From: Sipunculus nudus | Taxonomy: Eukaryota > Annelida > Sipuncula > Golfingiida > Sipunculidae | Reading direction: 5' to 3' | DNA length: 64,000 nt | NCBI GenBank assembly: GCA_026874595.1 | Contig: CM049320.1 | Location: forward strand, 2,141,501-2,205,500 | Part shown: one piece after another, positions 11,482 to 25,666 of the stretch | Layout: each line of letters begins with the position of its first letter | How positions within the stretch are numbered: the stretch's first letter is position 1 | Position numbers and translations under genes: made by a program | Notes under the pieces: generated by a model | The model's input: the letters and a program-made list of their open reading frames with translations, nothing else | Database searches by the model: none | Told to the model about the DNA's origin: nothing

Positions 11482-14400
11482 CTGAAATAAAACAAAAATC
11501 ATAATCATCAGAATCTTAAAAGGATTTTTTAAACAAAGGTTCACATAATTATCATATATCATACAGTGTCATATGAGCTGAACCTTTGCTGAATACAGTA
11601 CTTAACTTTAAAGCGTCAACTGGCATCACTTCTATCACTTCAAATACTTTTTATAGAAATATGCAATATAATATGTTAATACCTGTGCGTAAGTATATGC
11701 AAGAAACTGTATAACAACAGAGTATAAATATTTCATGAATAATTTCTTGAATATATGATTTCAGCTGCCCCAGCCAAACTGAGATGTAAAAAATTTACTG
11801 TGGTTGCCTTTTAGTTCAAGATGGTTTCAAATCCATGAAATCTGCAAATGGAAGATTATCGTGGAATAAAACCTTTGTGAAAAAGAGGTCACTTCCTGGA
11901 GGTAACATTTATTGATATTTACCAGTAATATAAATAATAAAAGATCTTATATGTTCAAGGGTTGTTGTTATAAAATACATGATCATCAGATCTTTAAAAT
12001 TATCTGCCATAATGAACTTAAATTGCAACTCATTCCATATTCCCTTTGGGCCTGTCAAATTATTAAGATTTTGCACACATTATTTGATAGAATTGATTTA
12101 TGTAATAATAGTTTAGTTTGTGTAGGATATTAATATAGTGAGATCATGAAAGTTGAACCCTCGCGAATCAGTGACAAACTGGAATTCACGAAATTTTAAC
12201 CCAATGAGTATGAAGCCAACCACAGTATGCAAATATCAGTAATTCACCCCACTTACTAGAAAGGCTGTTAGCATCACCTGGTAAGAAGTTCCAGATTCAA
12301 AACTTTATTTCTAATTCTATCAACATATGAACCATGTTTTATTTCCGTAACAAGTATAATTACTAATGGATGGACAGGTATACATAATATAATCAATTGA
12401 GACGTTATGTCATTTACTCACATTCTTCATTCTGCATGCGGTACGCCATCCCAGCATCTTCATGGACCAGCCATTGCTGACATACTGAAAAATAACAGAC
12501 AGTTTGTTATTCTTTACAAACCTTATTAAACAAAGTTTATTTTTTTTATACCCCTTGCACAATTTCAAAATGTTCATACCCCTTGCACAGTTTCAAGGTA
12601 TGATAAAACTTCATGAAAAAAGGTGGTTGTAAAAATTCCAAAATATCAATAGGCACACAAAATTTCACAGCAAACCATGAAACTGTCACTTAAAAATTTG
12701 AATGGTAAATTTGATTAAAATTTATTTGTAGGTGGAGCCACAAGTCTTGTTCAATAGTAATACAAGATCAAAGTGCATTTTAAAATTAAAATAAAATAAG
12801 CCTAACAAATCTGACCACCCCCCCCCCCCCCCAGAAATAAATGAACCCAACATATTTGGGACACCTCAAGTGTCTTTTAACAAAATTTGGATATTAACAG
12901 AATAAACTAGTCAATGGCTTTTTATTTGCAGAGCAAAAGCAGATATAGGTCACCTCTCAGTATTGGACATTCCTAAACATTAGGGGTAAAAATATGCACC
13001 ATCTCAAAACAACGATTCCAGATTTCAACAGATTAGACCTTTAAGATCAAGGTCAAGGCTCTAAGATTTTGGCAGAAAAAACTGTGTCAAATTTGAAGGA
13101 AAAATTGTCTGTACTTCTAATGTTATGGGGTCTCTATAATCCTAGAATTGCACAGATTTGACCTTGAAATATGCAGCCCTTCAAAACTTATTGCAGTCAC
13201 AAGATATCTTACAGACGGTGACTACGACAGACGGTGGCACTGAAAACCATGACAACATGTCTGCCTTGGGAAGGAGGGGGGGGGAGACATAAATAGTGGC
13301 CACACAAGATGAAATTCAAAACAGAAGCCAAGAGATACTTTTTTTTCTTGAATGGGCTATATATAACAGTCAGGTGCTGGTAAAATGTTGTTTTGTCTCT
13401 CATATATTTGGGTATCAGAGGCCTCTGACTGATGTTTTAAATATCAAGTTTAAAGGCAAAATACAACCAATATGGCTGCAAAAGTGGCAAAAACACCAGA
13501 TTCTTTTATTATATTTTTGTCATCAAATGTAAATTATTTTTATAAATTATACTTCACTGTACCATTTTGTGTGTTACAGTGAATAAGGTCATTCTGGATC
13601 AACTGCTCTCAAAACCAGCTCTTCAGATGCAGAGATACTATTGTCACTGAACTTGAGACAGACTTCTGAATTACCAGTAGCTATGATGTATAACTTGAGG
13701 TGATTATTGTCAATTAGGGGGAGAGCTGATGGATGTGCCACGGCCTTTCAACATGACATAACAACAGTTTCTTAAAAATTCAATTTTATGCCTAATTTAT
13801 GTGGCTATATTGGTTACATAGATCAGTGCTACTACAACACAAAAAGACTTCATAAGTATACACTAAAAAGTGTCCTGATAGCTATGAGTGAGTACAAACA
13901 CAGAGATGTATATGTCACAGCAATCGTTGATCCTACGAGGAAAGAGTCCGATCAAACATTTTACAAGCATAAACTAGGAAAATCCCATGAAATTTTCAGA
14001 GCATTTCAGGAAGGGGCCAATGAAGAATCATTAGATTTGGTGTAGACCCAACATATGATCCGGATTCAGGAAAATCATCAAGAATTTATTCACAAATGTA
14101 CAGTCACTTTGCACAAATGAACCTGGGAACCTGGGGCTGAATAAGTGAATGCAAACATATGGCAGAGGCCTGCATTTCTTAGACTGCAGATTTCTAATTC
14201 CTAGTAGGATCTACAATTGGCTGTGACATATTTATCTATATTTAACACGTGTGGCCTGAGTTACCAGAGCTAACGAGAGGCCACAGAGCATCAAGCGAGG
14301 TAATTACTGAGGCGTGATTCTTTATGATGATAATATTGTGTGTACACTAACAACCTTCTGTCATGGAGGAAGTGAAGACTTCTCCGCCCATAGTTCATGA

Positions 14401-17400
14401 CTAAGTTAATTAACTACTGCACCAGTGAATGAAAGTTCTTTATTTTACTGATAACTGATGTAATATGCACAGACATACATTTCTGGGGCTAATTTATGTG
14501 GGGGGGGGGGAGGTGCAGGGAGCATGCCCCCGGCCTATTGACCTAAAACTTTTAGAGGATACAAAAATAAGTTCTCAATACGGAGAAACAGAGCCAGATT
14601 TGCATCATAATACTTGTTAAACAGTCCAAGATAGTGCCATTTCACCTTAAATTTCTAAATTATATCTACACTATGTGCGGGGGGAACCCCTTTCATTCCC
14701 CTGCAATTCACAATCAAATGATAAATCACATTTCTCTTAATGTGGATTGTAGAGAGATATTGTAATTAAATCATATATTAAGAAAGCAAATGAGACTGAT
14801 GGAAGAAATAACAGCTGAGATCAGAGGAACAGAGAGACAAAGGAAGAGAGAATAGAGACAGACAGAGAAAGAAGAGAGACTGATAGAGACAGAGACTGGC
14901 AAAAAAGAGAGAAACAGATAATCAGAGAAAGTCAGATACACCCAGAGACAGAGAGAAACAAAAAAACAGAAAAACAGAGAAACAGACCTGTAGTTAGAGA
15001 GACAGAGACTGGACAAATTTAAAAGGAAAATTACCAGAAAGATAAGAGAGAAAAGAGGACATCAGTTAAAGAGAGATGAGGAAACATTTATGGGGCAAAT
15101 GTCACAAAGACAGAGAGTAAAGGAAATACAAGGAAACATCACAATGACCCAGCAGCATGTTGCACTGACACAGAACATCCACTAGTCTGTGGTGATAGTC
15201 GTTAGCTGAGAGCGGTAAACGGGGAGTGTTTATTACAGCTCAACCTGATGCATGGTCACATACTTAAGGACGGGTCTGATACCATACACAGCCAGAAGAA
15301 ACGTCAGGGCATCAGTGTCCTTAAACAATGAACCATCACGTAACTCCCGTGATTCAGCAGGCTGATTATACACCCTACACAAGAAACACTCAAATCAGAG
15401 CCTGGTAAACAACAAAACAGCTGTCACAACTAAAACAATTTTAAAATTTCATGTTCCAGCCAGCCTAATCTGGCTGAAAAACTATGAGCCTATAAGGCCT
15501 ACAAGAGAATTTTTTTCTTTTTTCTTAATACTAAAATGTATTTTTGATTATTACAAAGGGGCAGAACTTTCTCATAAAAAAAAACTGTTTTCTCTAACCA
15601 GATTTACAAGTCATTATACAGCACATTTATATAGGCCCAACGGACATGTATGTAACGTAAAGTAACAGGTCTGTTAATGACATTTCACCCCCTGCTGAAA
15701 TAAGAGAATTTCACCTGACATTTCCAACCCCTGCCATAATAAGAGGTCCACACCTGACAATTTCAACCCATGAAAAATAACAGAGTCTGTACCAGATATT
15801 TATCCCTTATTTCCAAATAAAGGTAACTGCAGACATATCTAGATTTTATTCTAAAACTGAAGAACCTAGCTAGCTCTAGTCATTTTGACAGTTTGTACAC
15901 ATGTATGGGCTCTTCATGTTTAGAAATATTGTTCCCAGAATTGTGCTGTTTGACAAGATGCACCAGGTATGGCAGGCTTATGACACAAGCCTGCCCTGTA
16001 CATACAACAACACCAGAGAACCACATAAATAATGCCATAAAACTACAACTGTAATGATTGATGATGTTAAGTTATCATAATGGAGTATTATTATACATTT
16101 TATCACCATAATTTGTTCATATAATATTTTACAATCAATTTTTTAAAATGCTGAGGTATTAAACCAGCCAAAGATTAATTTGGTAAGAATATCTCTAAGC
16201 ATATACACTCTATCCTGCTCATATTTCAGTATCCACGAATATATTACAAATCCAAACATCAGCAGAATGACTATGTATGCTACCTGTGTTACAGGCATGC
16301 TATCTGTACCTGGTGATGTATGCTTTATGACCTGGATATGGGACAGGTTAACTTACAGGTAACACTGTCTTAACCATTGATCCGTAGCATCACACAGCAT
16401 ACTCCCTCAAACCAAGGTTATAATTTTACTGAAGTCTCCCTCACACCAAGGTATAATATCAGCAGTCTATATAATATCAGCAGTCTATATAATATCAGCG
16501 GTCTATATAATATCAGCAGACTATATAATATCAGCAGTCTATATCAATAGTCTATATAATATCAGGAGTCTATATAATATCAGGAGTCTATATAATATCA
16601 GGAGTCTATATAATATCAGCAGTCTATATAATTGAACAGTCTATATAATATAAGCAGTCTATATAATATCAGCAGTCTATATGATATCAGTAGTCTATAT
16701 GATATCAGCAGTCTTTATAATATCAACAGTCTATATGATATCAGTAGTCCATATAATATCAACAATCTATATAATATCAGTAGTCTATATAATATCAGCA
16801 GTCTATATAATATCAGCAGTCTATATCATATCAGCAGTCTATATAATATAAGCAGTCTATATAATATCAACAGCCTACTGATAGAGGAACGTTTAGTTCA
16901 GTTCAGCAGGTTTGGGTTTCTACCACACTATGTTAAAGCTATTGAATAAAACCACAGAAATGTCTGCCAGTTTAGTTAAAACGTGTTCAACATTTAGCAT
17001 GTAGTACAATCAAGATTATATCCTGTTTTAAATTAAACAGCAACATTTATTATAATTAGTAAACTACAAAAATACCCAGTGCTTAAATAGAAATGATTAA
17101 GGGTTTAAATTTATAAAATTTAAATAACATTAAAACTGAACAATTTTCTTTTCCCTAAAAAATACAGAATTCATTATTCATACTCTTTACTACATGCATT
17201 ATCACGACCATTTCTGACTGCAGTATCTCAATATTGTATGACTTAATCTGTATATTATAATATAATGCTAAATATTCTGGGATGGAGTTTTACAAAGATT
17301 TAAAACAGTCGTGAAAAACTCAGTTTACTGGTATACACCTGACATACAATGCATACTGGTATATAATTCTAAGTACAACACTTTTTTTCTCATTAAAAAA

Positions 17401-20400
17401 AAACACCTACCATTCCATACTAACATTGTATATAATATCTGAAATTCAAAAGTTCACCATTGTAACAATCTATGTACTATTTATGCTAGCTGAGCCAAGT
17501 ATATTATTAAATTTCCTCTGACAGGCCAACTGCTTAGTTCAGATTACAATGGCTCTCAATCTCATACATCTCAGTCCACAGAAGATGGATAGAGAGACAA
17601 TACCACAACAAAATAAGTCTTTATAAAACAAAACTAGATGTGTCGGAACGACACGAATGCCCCCGCCTTGGCAAATTAGAAACATTTGTAAAATTTGGAA
17701 ATTTTTTTAAGTTCAGGAGGTGTCGTATGGTCAAAAGTAGGTCAACAAGGGCAAAATGCAAACTCGATCTGTAACGGGTCATTATCAAGCAACACACCAA
17801 AAATCATGCCAGTATATGCAGGCATTGTGAAAAAAAGTCCATACATGTGCATTTTCCATAAAAATTTCTGTCTTTCATGAAATTTTCTATGTTTAGGAGC
17901 CGTAAAACAATCAAAAGTAGGTCAACTGGGATGAAACGCAAACTCGATCAGTAACTGTCATTATCAGTACAAAAAAAGTCAGTACATATGCATTTGTTAT
18001 GAAAATTTATATTTTTCATGAAACTTTCTATGTTCAGGAGCAGTCAAATGGTCAAAAGTAGGTCAACTGAGACAAAACAAGAACTTGATCTGTAACTGGT
18101 CATTATCTGCCTACACACCAAAAATCAGGCCTGAATCTGCAGGCACTGCAAAAAAAAGTCCATACATGTGCACCTTTTTATGAAATTTTCTATGTTAGAG
18201 CACCGTCAAACGGTCAAAAATAGGTAAACTGGGACAAAACATGAACTTGATCTGTAACTGGTCATTATCTGCCCACACACCAAAAATCAGGCCAATATCT
18301 GCAGGTATTGTGAAGAAAAGTCTGTACAAGTGTATTTGTCATGAAAATATATATTTTACATGAAATTTTCTATGTTCAGGAGCCGTAAAACAGTCAAAAG
18401 TAGGTCAACCGTGACGAAATGCAAACTCCATCTGTAACTGGTCAATATCTGCCAACACCAAAAATCAGGCCAATATCTGCAGGCATTGCCAAAAAAGGTC
18501 CGTACATGTGTATTTGTAATGAAATTTCATATTTTTCATGAAATTTTCTATGTTCAGGAGCCTTAAAACAGTCAAAAGTAGGTCAACCGGGACGAAACGC
18601 GAACTCGATCTGTAACTGGTCTTTATCTGCCCACACACCAAAAATTAGGCCAATATCTGCAGGCATTGTGAAAAAAAGTCTGTACATGTGTATCTGTCAT
18701 GAATATTTCTATTTTTCATGAAATTTTCTAAGTTTAGGAGCCGTAAAACGGTCAAAAGTAGGTCAACCAGGACGAAACGCGAACTCGATCTATAACTGGT
18801 CTATATCTGTCCACACACCAAAAATCAGGCCAACATCTGTAGGCACTGCGAAAAAAAGTCCGTACATGTGTATTTGTCATGAAATTTCATATTTTTCATT
18901 TAAATTTCTAAGTTTAGGAGCCGTAAAACGGTCAAAAGTAGGTCAACCGGGACGAAACGCGAACTCAATCTGTAACTGGTCTATATCTGCTAACACACCA
19001 AAAATCAGGCCAATATCTGCAGGCATTGCGAAAAAAGTCCGTACATGTGTCTGTCATGAATATTTCTATTTTTCATGAAATTTTCTAAGTTAAGGAGCCG
19101 TAAAACGGTCAAAAGTAGGTCAACCGAGACGAAACGCGAACTCGATCTGTAACTGGTCTATATCTGCCCACACACAAAAAATTAGGCCAATATCTGCAGG
19201 CATTGCGAAAAATAGTCCGTACATGTGTATCTGTCATGAATATTTCTATTTTTCATGAAATTTTCTAAGTTTAGGAGCCGTTAAACGGTCAAAAGTAGGT
19301 CAACCGGGACGAAACGCGAACTCGATCTGTAACTGGTCTATATCTGCCCACACATCAAAAATCAGGCCAATATCTGCAGGCATTGCGAAAAAAAGTCCGT
19401 ACAACTGTTTGATTTCGGAATGACGGAAGGACGGAATGACGGACATGGGTAAAACTATATGCCCCGGCCACTTTGTGGCGGGGGCATAAAAATGAGTCAT
19501 TTTCAAGCCATCAAGGCTTCCATTGAGAAGCACTGGGTATCAAATGCGACTTTGGCAAGAAGACAAAACAGTTGTACCTGATGTAATAGGGAAGAGAGAA
19601 AACAAGTAGTCCAACCAGTGTGAGGATTTTAATACTAGTGGTAGCTGTTTTGGTGGGTGCTTGCACTGTCCACTGGACCAAGAGTTAACCGGAGTGAGGT
19701 ATTGTGGGTAAACAACCATTCAAGATCATCCTATGAATCCAGATAAACTTAAGTTATGAGCATTTAACAGAAGCGGATCCATGGGGGGGGTCCGGACCCC
19801 CCCTTTTTCACCTGAAGCCACCTTTTTTAAGGGGTTTTAGACGTAATTTTGCGACCTGGACCCCCCCCCCCCCCCTTTTTCAGACGTGATGACCTTTTTT
19901 TTGGATTTTCATTAGTCCTCCTGGGTTGGACCCCCCCTTTTCCTAAATCCTGGATCCGTCCCTGTTTAATGAGCCTTTTTGATTTATTTTTTTGCCTATC
20001 AACCGACCATCTCGGTTCAGTGACCACCTCAAAATAACTACCACTTGTTTACTATCCCAATTCATTTTAGCTCTTTATAAGACCTCGTTAGATGTCTACC
20101 TCAGATATTATGAGTCCACTTTATCAAGGTACTGTTGGTGGTCGTAATTTTGAGGTTTTTATTGTACCAGGTCACACTTTAAGGGTAACACCAGGTCCCT
20201 TCATATCTAAAAAAATAAATAAAATAATCTTACATGATACAAAGTAGAATACAATGTTGAGGAAAAGTACCAAAAAGACTTTTCTGTAGTTTCAGTTTGA
20301 ATAATGTTATTTTCTCTCATTATCACAGTACTGTCTGAGAACTCAGAAGTATCCATATTATTATATTATCAATGCTTTCTATAATCAATAATTCTGTATG

Positions 20401-23400
20401 TCATAGGAACAGGCAAACCTAAGCCTTGCACTCAATCCCATTGATACTCTGTATTCATTTCATGATCACTGTGTACTTTGTACTATCTTGTTTCAATAAA
20501 ATCTTTCAAATAAACAAAACTCAGAAGTATAGCAGGTATCTTAGAGCACATTTCACTTAATTATGTAGATCAGGTCCAAATTAATTAAGATCATTTACAC
20601 CATAATAGGGCGGTGGGGTGGCAATCCATCCGAGGAGCCCTAACACTAAACACTTGAGAGAAATATTTCAAGAGCACAACTGCCCTTAATTTGTGCTGAC
20701 TCAGTCTCCTATTTGCACATCCTTCACCATGAACAATGAAAATTTGTTACTTTTCTGTTTTCAGATAACCCTGATGACAGACAAAACAAGCAAAAATGGG
20801 TCTACTGGGTTACAATCAATATCTTTCAGTCAATCCTTGGTAATGGCAATGTCTTAAAAAGTAATTTGTAAGGGTTTGTTCATTGTACATTTTTTGTAAA
20901 ACTTAAGTAAACGATTAATTGATTTAAATTTTCTGTTCAAATCATTAACATATTAAGTATAATTAAAATAAGATGCATGGATCAAGGGGCATGTGTTTTT
21001 ATACAGAATATTATGGAATGCATATAAGATGCTAGTTAAATGGCATAGTTTCCTAACACAAGTTTATTCATATTAAAACAATCTATTATCTTAAAGGTTA
21101 GTAAAATTCTAAACTCAGGGACTTATATTTTTATGAGTTGAGCATTTTAACTAACCTTTATGGAATCTCCAGGGACAGGACCCAACATACATGGGTTTGA
21201 ATCTATTTTCTATTTGTCAGGTATGAGCCTTTGATCAAAGCAGCTTACTGTTTAAGCATAATTGGAAATAATCCAGGGTTAATGTAGTGTGGATAATTTT
21301 TTCTAATATGTGCAATTAGCATGTAATATTTGAGTGGTTACTGAGGGTTAGCCTGGGTTCCACCATCTGCCGTCTGCCTACCACTCTTATTGTTATCAAT
21401 GCAGATTACAACCAGCCAGTGCCTCTGATAACAGCCACACAAAGGACTCCTCCCATACCCAACACTAATCACTCCCTCCACAAATAGCTATAAAACAGAT
21501 TTCTTGTCCCCAGACAAAAGGAGTTCAATGTTTTTTTCAAATAAATGCTCCCATTTTTATCTCTAGATTAATTTTAACTATACCGAAAAATGCAGTCTGT
21601 ACAAATAAATGGACAGATAACATCAATGATTTATAATAAATCAACTATCTGGTTTAAAGAATGTTGCCCATTGTTATTCTAGTGTAGTGTGTGTAACACT
21701 GGAACAGCTAGGCTCAGCATGGTATGCATCTTTAAAGCAGGCCTCTTTTTTCTACGATTTTCTACACTTATATGCTATTATTCCCTATGGTTTGTTGTGA
21801 TTATTGTAAATAACTATGGATTTTTAAGTATGTTGCAGCATAGGACAACACCTGACACAGTATTATTTTCTGCGAGTCCGTGACCAAATTGTATTTGTTC
21901 AAAAGAGTTATGATTGCATGTTTTTGTACAGTCAGCAGAGCCAGATCCAGAAGGGGGCATCCGTATCCTCAACCCCCCCCCCCCCCCCCAATTTCCACCC
22001 CCCCCCCCCCAATGAATTCTTTGTCAATAATTTTAACCTATTCTGGTCCATTTTTGTAACATTTCAAAACAAGGGACCCATGGGTCACGGCGCTCAGCTG
22101 ATCGTGATTGGACTATAAATGTTTCTCCACTGTGATACTATATCGAGTCGATAAAGCTTATGAATATCATGGACATGTTGGGCTATTATAAAGGAATGTA
22201 ATGTAATATGTGAGTAAATGATAAATGAAATTAACTGACTGATGGATTAATAGAGTCCCATAAAGTGGTTTATATTTTATTTATTTAGGAGGGGTTGAAA
22301 ATTGTGATATATTTGAGCAAATATGAATGCAATGACAGCAGTAATAAGCAGTAGTAGAATGATGATAAGGCTATTTGTTGAAGGATCTAAAGTGTATCGT
22401 AGTCTGCAAGCTTTCAATTTGACAGATATGATGTTATGATTCACTATGCTGTAATATGTCTACATATTACACAATATTGACATAATTTCTGGCATGGCAT
22501 GTACATAGGTACCTATGGACGAATAGTTATACAAAATATTAAAGTATGAATATATCTGATTCATCTTGTTATTGCTTACTGAGGCTGACTTTGGGATGGG
22601 GTTCGGAGAAGGGAAAGTGAGGGCAGCACAAAGGTGGATGTAGAAATATTCTATTGTAATGTTTTTCATTTATATAAGAATATGAAAAGCTAAGAGGAAA
22701 GGGGCCCTCCTACTTGGTTATAGTAAAGTTCTAAATATATGATTGCAAACTAATACTCTGACAAGACTGTCATGAAGAAAAACAGTAAAAGTTTTGAGAT
22801 ACTGTGATGCATATGAAAATTTACAGATGGACAGGCAAGTGGACAGAATGGACTAATACCTTTATTTCACTTACAAGGGAATAATGCATTTAAGTTTATA
22901 TATAATCCTATTTTTTTAAGCATATCCACTTTTTCAATTAAGAAGTTTTTATCTGAATCTTTTTATATTTACAGGTTTTATAAATTTTTAATAAAAAACC
23001 TGAAAATATAAGTTAAAATATTAGAATCGTTGCAAAAGTTGCAATCATTATATATACAGAGTAAAAAACTGAAACTATAAGTTAAAATATTAGAATTGTT
23101 GCAAAAGTTGCAATCATTATATATACAGAGTAAAAAACTGAAATTATAAGTTAAAATATTAGAATTGTTGCAAAAGTTGCAATCATCATATATCCAGAGT
23201 GTAGCTCATATTGGGTCATATTATGCATACACATATATTTTATTATTTTTAAATACTAAATGTTTAAACTGAATTTAAAAGAAAATAATGCCACAACATG
23301 GCATCTACAAGAATATTCCTTGAATCACTATTAAAAAGTTTTGCACATTGGAGTTTTCAGTACATGCTTAATTTTATTCACCAAAATAAAATAAAAGATT

Positions 23401-23753
23401 CAGTAAATTTGATAAAATAAAAACATCTTTTCAAATAAAGTATACACACTGTTGGTTGAATGAGGGGACAAACAATATCATTGTGCTAATTACTATCCCA
23501 GTTTTAATTTATTACTGGAATTAATAGTCAATTTCACACCTGGAGAAGTTTTTACTCTTCTGAAGTAAGGAATTACTTATCTCATGAACATCCACACTTT
23601 TATAGCAATACACCACTTTGTGGACACAATTAAATGTACACTTTAATCATTGTAACCCTGGTGGTACAATGCAAAATCTAAAATGTAGCATAGCCTAGAA
23701 TAAGAATGAATCAAATACAGAAAATAATAACATTCATCTAGTTTATGCACCAT

Positions 23754-23787
<34 letters not shown>

Positions 23788-24840
23788 AGCTGCCTGGGGT
23801 GGGTTACATAATGCAAGTGAAGGCTGTACTACTAGGTGGGCTAGATGTAAACAACACTTGACATGGTGTATGAAAACATGAATAAAAGCTATTCTTTCCA
23901 ATAAATTTCTTCGCAATTTCAGAATTTAAAAGATTAAATCCTTATGTATATATGCTGTGAAAATTAAATCAACAGTGCCAAAGTTGGACAAAATTTAAGG
24001 TATTGATTTTTTTATTTATACTAATAACTTGAAAAATTTGCAAAATTCAGATCTAATTTTGGGTAAACAATTGAATCTTGATTAAATAAAGTTACATTCC
24101 TGAAAAAAAAGTCTCTAGGTTCAGCAATTCTCATGTTAGGTGAGTAAATATATTTCCTGATTTTTAAAAAAAATGCATTGGGCCAAAATAAAAAAAAGGT
24201 ATGGTTCTCAGGCACTTTTTTCCAGGAATCAATGCGGGCGGGCGTTTTTTTTATTTTAATTTTTTTGGTATGTTTCGATAAAATTGTCAAATTATAAGGG
24301 AAAAGCATGATAATATCATATTTATTTGTCTAAATAAGTAAAAGCACCACATTATAAAGGAAATTGTATGATTTTATCTTCTTGAAAGAGATGTCCGTGC
24401 GGCTGAAGCTCAAAATTGATAAGTTTCTATTGAAAATCAAAATAAAAATTTTTGATGCAGGGGTTTAAAATTGATGCAGGCGGTGCCTGAGAACCATACC
24501 TTTAATTTTTTTTGGCCTTATGTTTTGGCCCATAACTTCAAAATAATACCCAATATTGACCTAATTTTTGGTATGTTTATAGAAAATGTATGAAAGAATG
24601 TGAATACTAAATACGATCATAATCAGATCAGTGGTTTTGATATTAGGCAGCCTTGAAGTGTAACAATGGGGTTTTTTTTTATGGAAAACAGATTTTTTTC
24701 CTTAATATATCGAAGGAACAAAGTCCTATTGACCCAATTTTCGGCATGGTAGGAGATTTTGGGATCATCTAACTGTATGCCAAATTTCAGATTCATAGGT
24801 CCAGCGGTGTTGAAATGTGCCAGTCTTATGGACGGACATC

Positions 24841-24875
<35 letters not shown>

Positions 24876-25623
24876 ACGGACGACGGACAATGGACCACGA
24901 CTATAGCTCAGATGACTTATAGTCAGCTGAGCTAACAATTCTGGTCACTTTTATTTTCAATGTACAAAAGTTTAAATGTATTTTCAAACAGGTCCCAAAA
25001 TGATTCAATACTACATTTTCTATAATTTCCAAAAAATAGCTTATTAATGGTTGGGGATGCTCTAAAACACTGTTTTTTCATAAACTTTTCTATAATATCA
25101 TAACAAATCTTATGAAACTTGAATGTGCGAGGCCAGTTTTGTACAATAGACATGTAACAATTTTACGCCAAACTGGATATTTTGGTATTAAAATGGGGAT
25201 TTTCAAAACATTTTATACCATATGGCTGAGTCTTTTCCTTCCTTGTTTTCATTCATATAGCACAATTATATCAGTTCGATCTTTACAGCACATGAAACCC
25301 TCTGAGTGGCGGAACCAAAAACATGACCATTACCAACACTATTTTAGTATTTAATTAATATGTGCAATTGAGTGTGTGTGACTGTGGTTATTGCTTTGGC
25401 AATGGATCTAAGAATCTAAGATGGATCTAACATTAACCCCCCCCCCCCAGCAGATTGATGTACAGTGGTCACTGACTGATGCCATGTGAAGAAACCTCAA
25501 GTTACCTGGCCTGAGGGCTAGCTGTGACTGATACATTCCTTAACCATGTGTCACTTAAACCACAATACATGTACAACAGGACAATTCACAAACTAAGGAG
25601 AGACCTCTGACTCACTATGTTTG

Positions 25624-25666
<43 letters not shown>

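Noticed and set aside
13788-14045. 85-codon plus-strand open frame
   Set aside because: No known domain or splice context, and its 3' part overlaps a dispersed repeat; cannot be supported as a gene.
14771-15016. 81-codon Ser/Leu-rich minus-strand frame
   Set aside because: Product of a GA-rich simple-sequence tract.
16632-16949. Open frame with SLYNIS repeats
   Set aside because: Translation of the 18-bp minisatellite.
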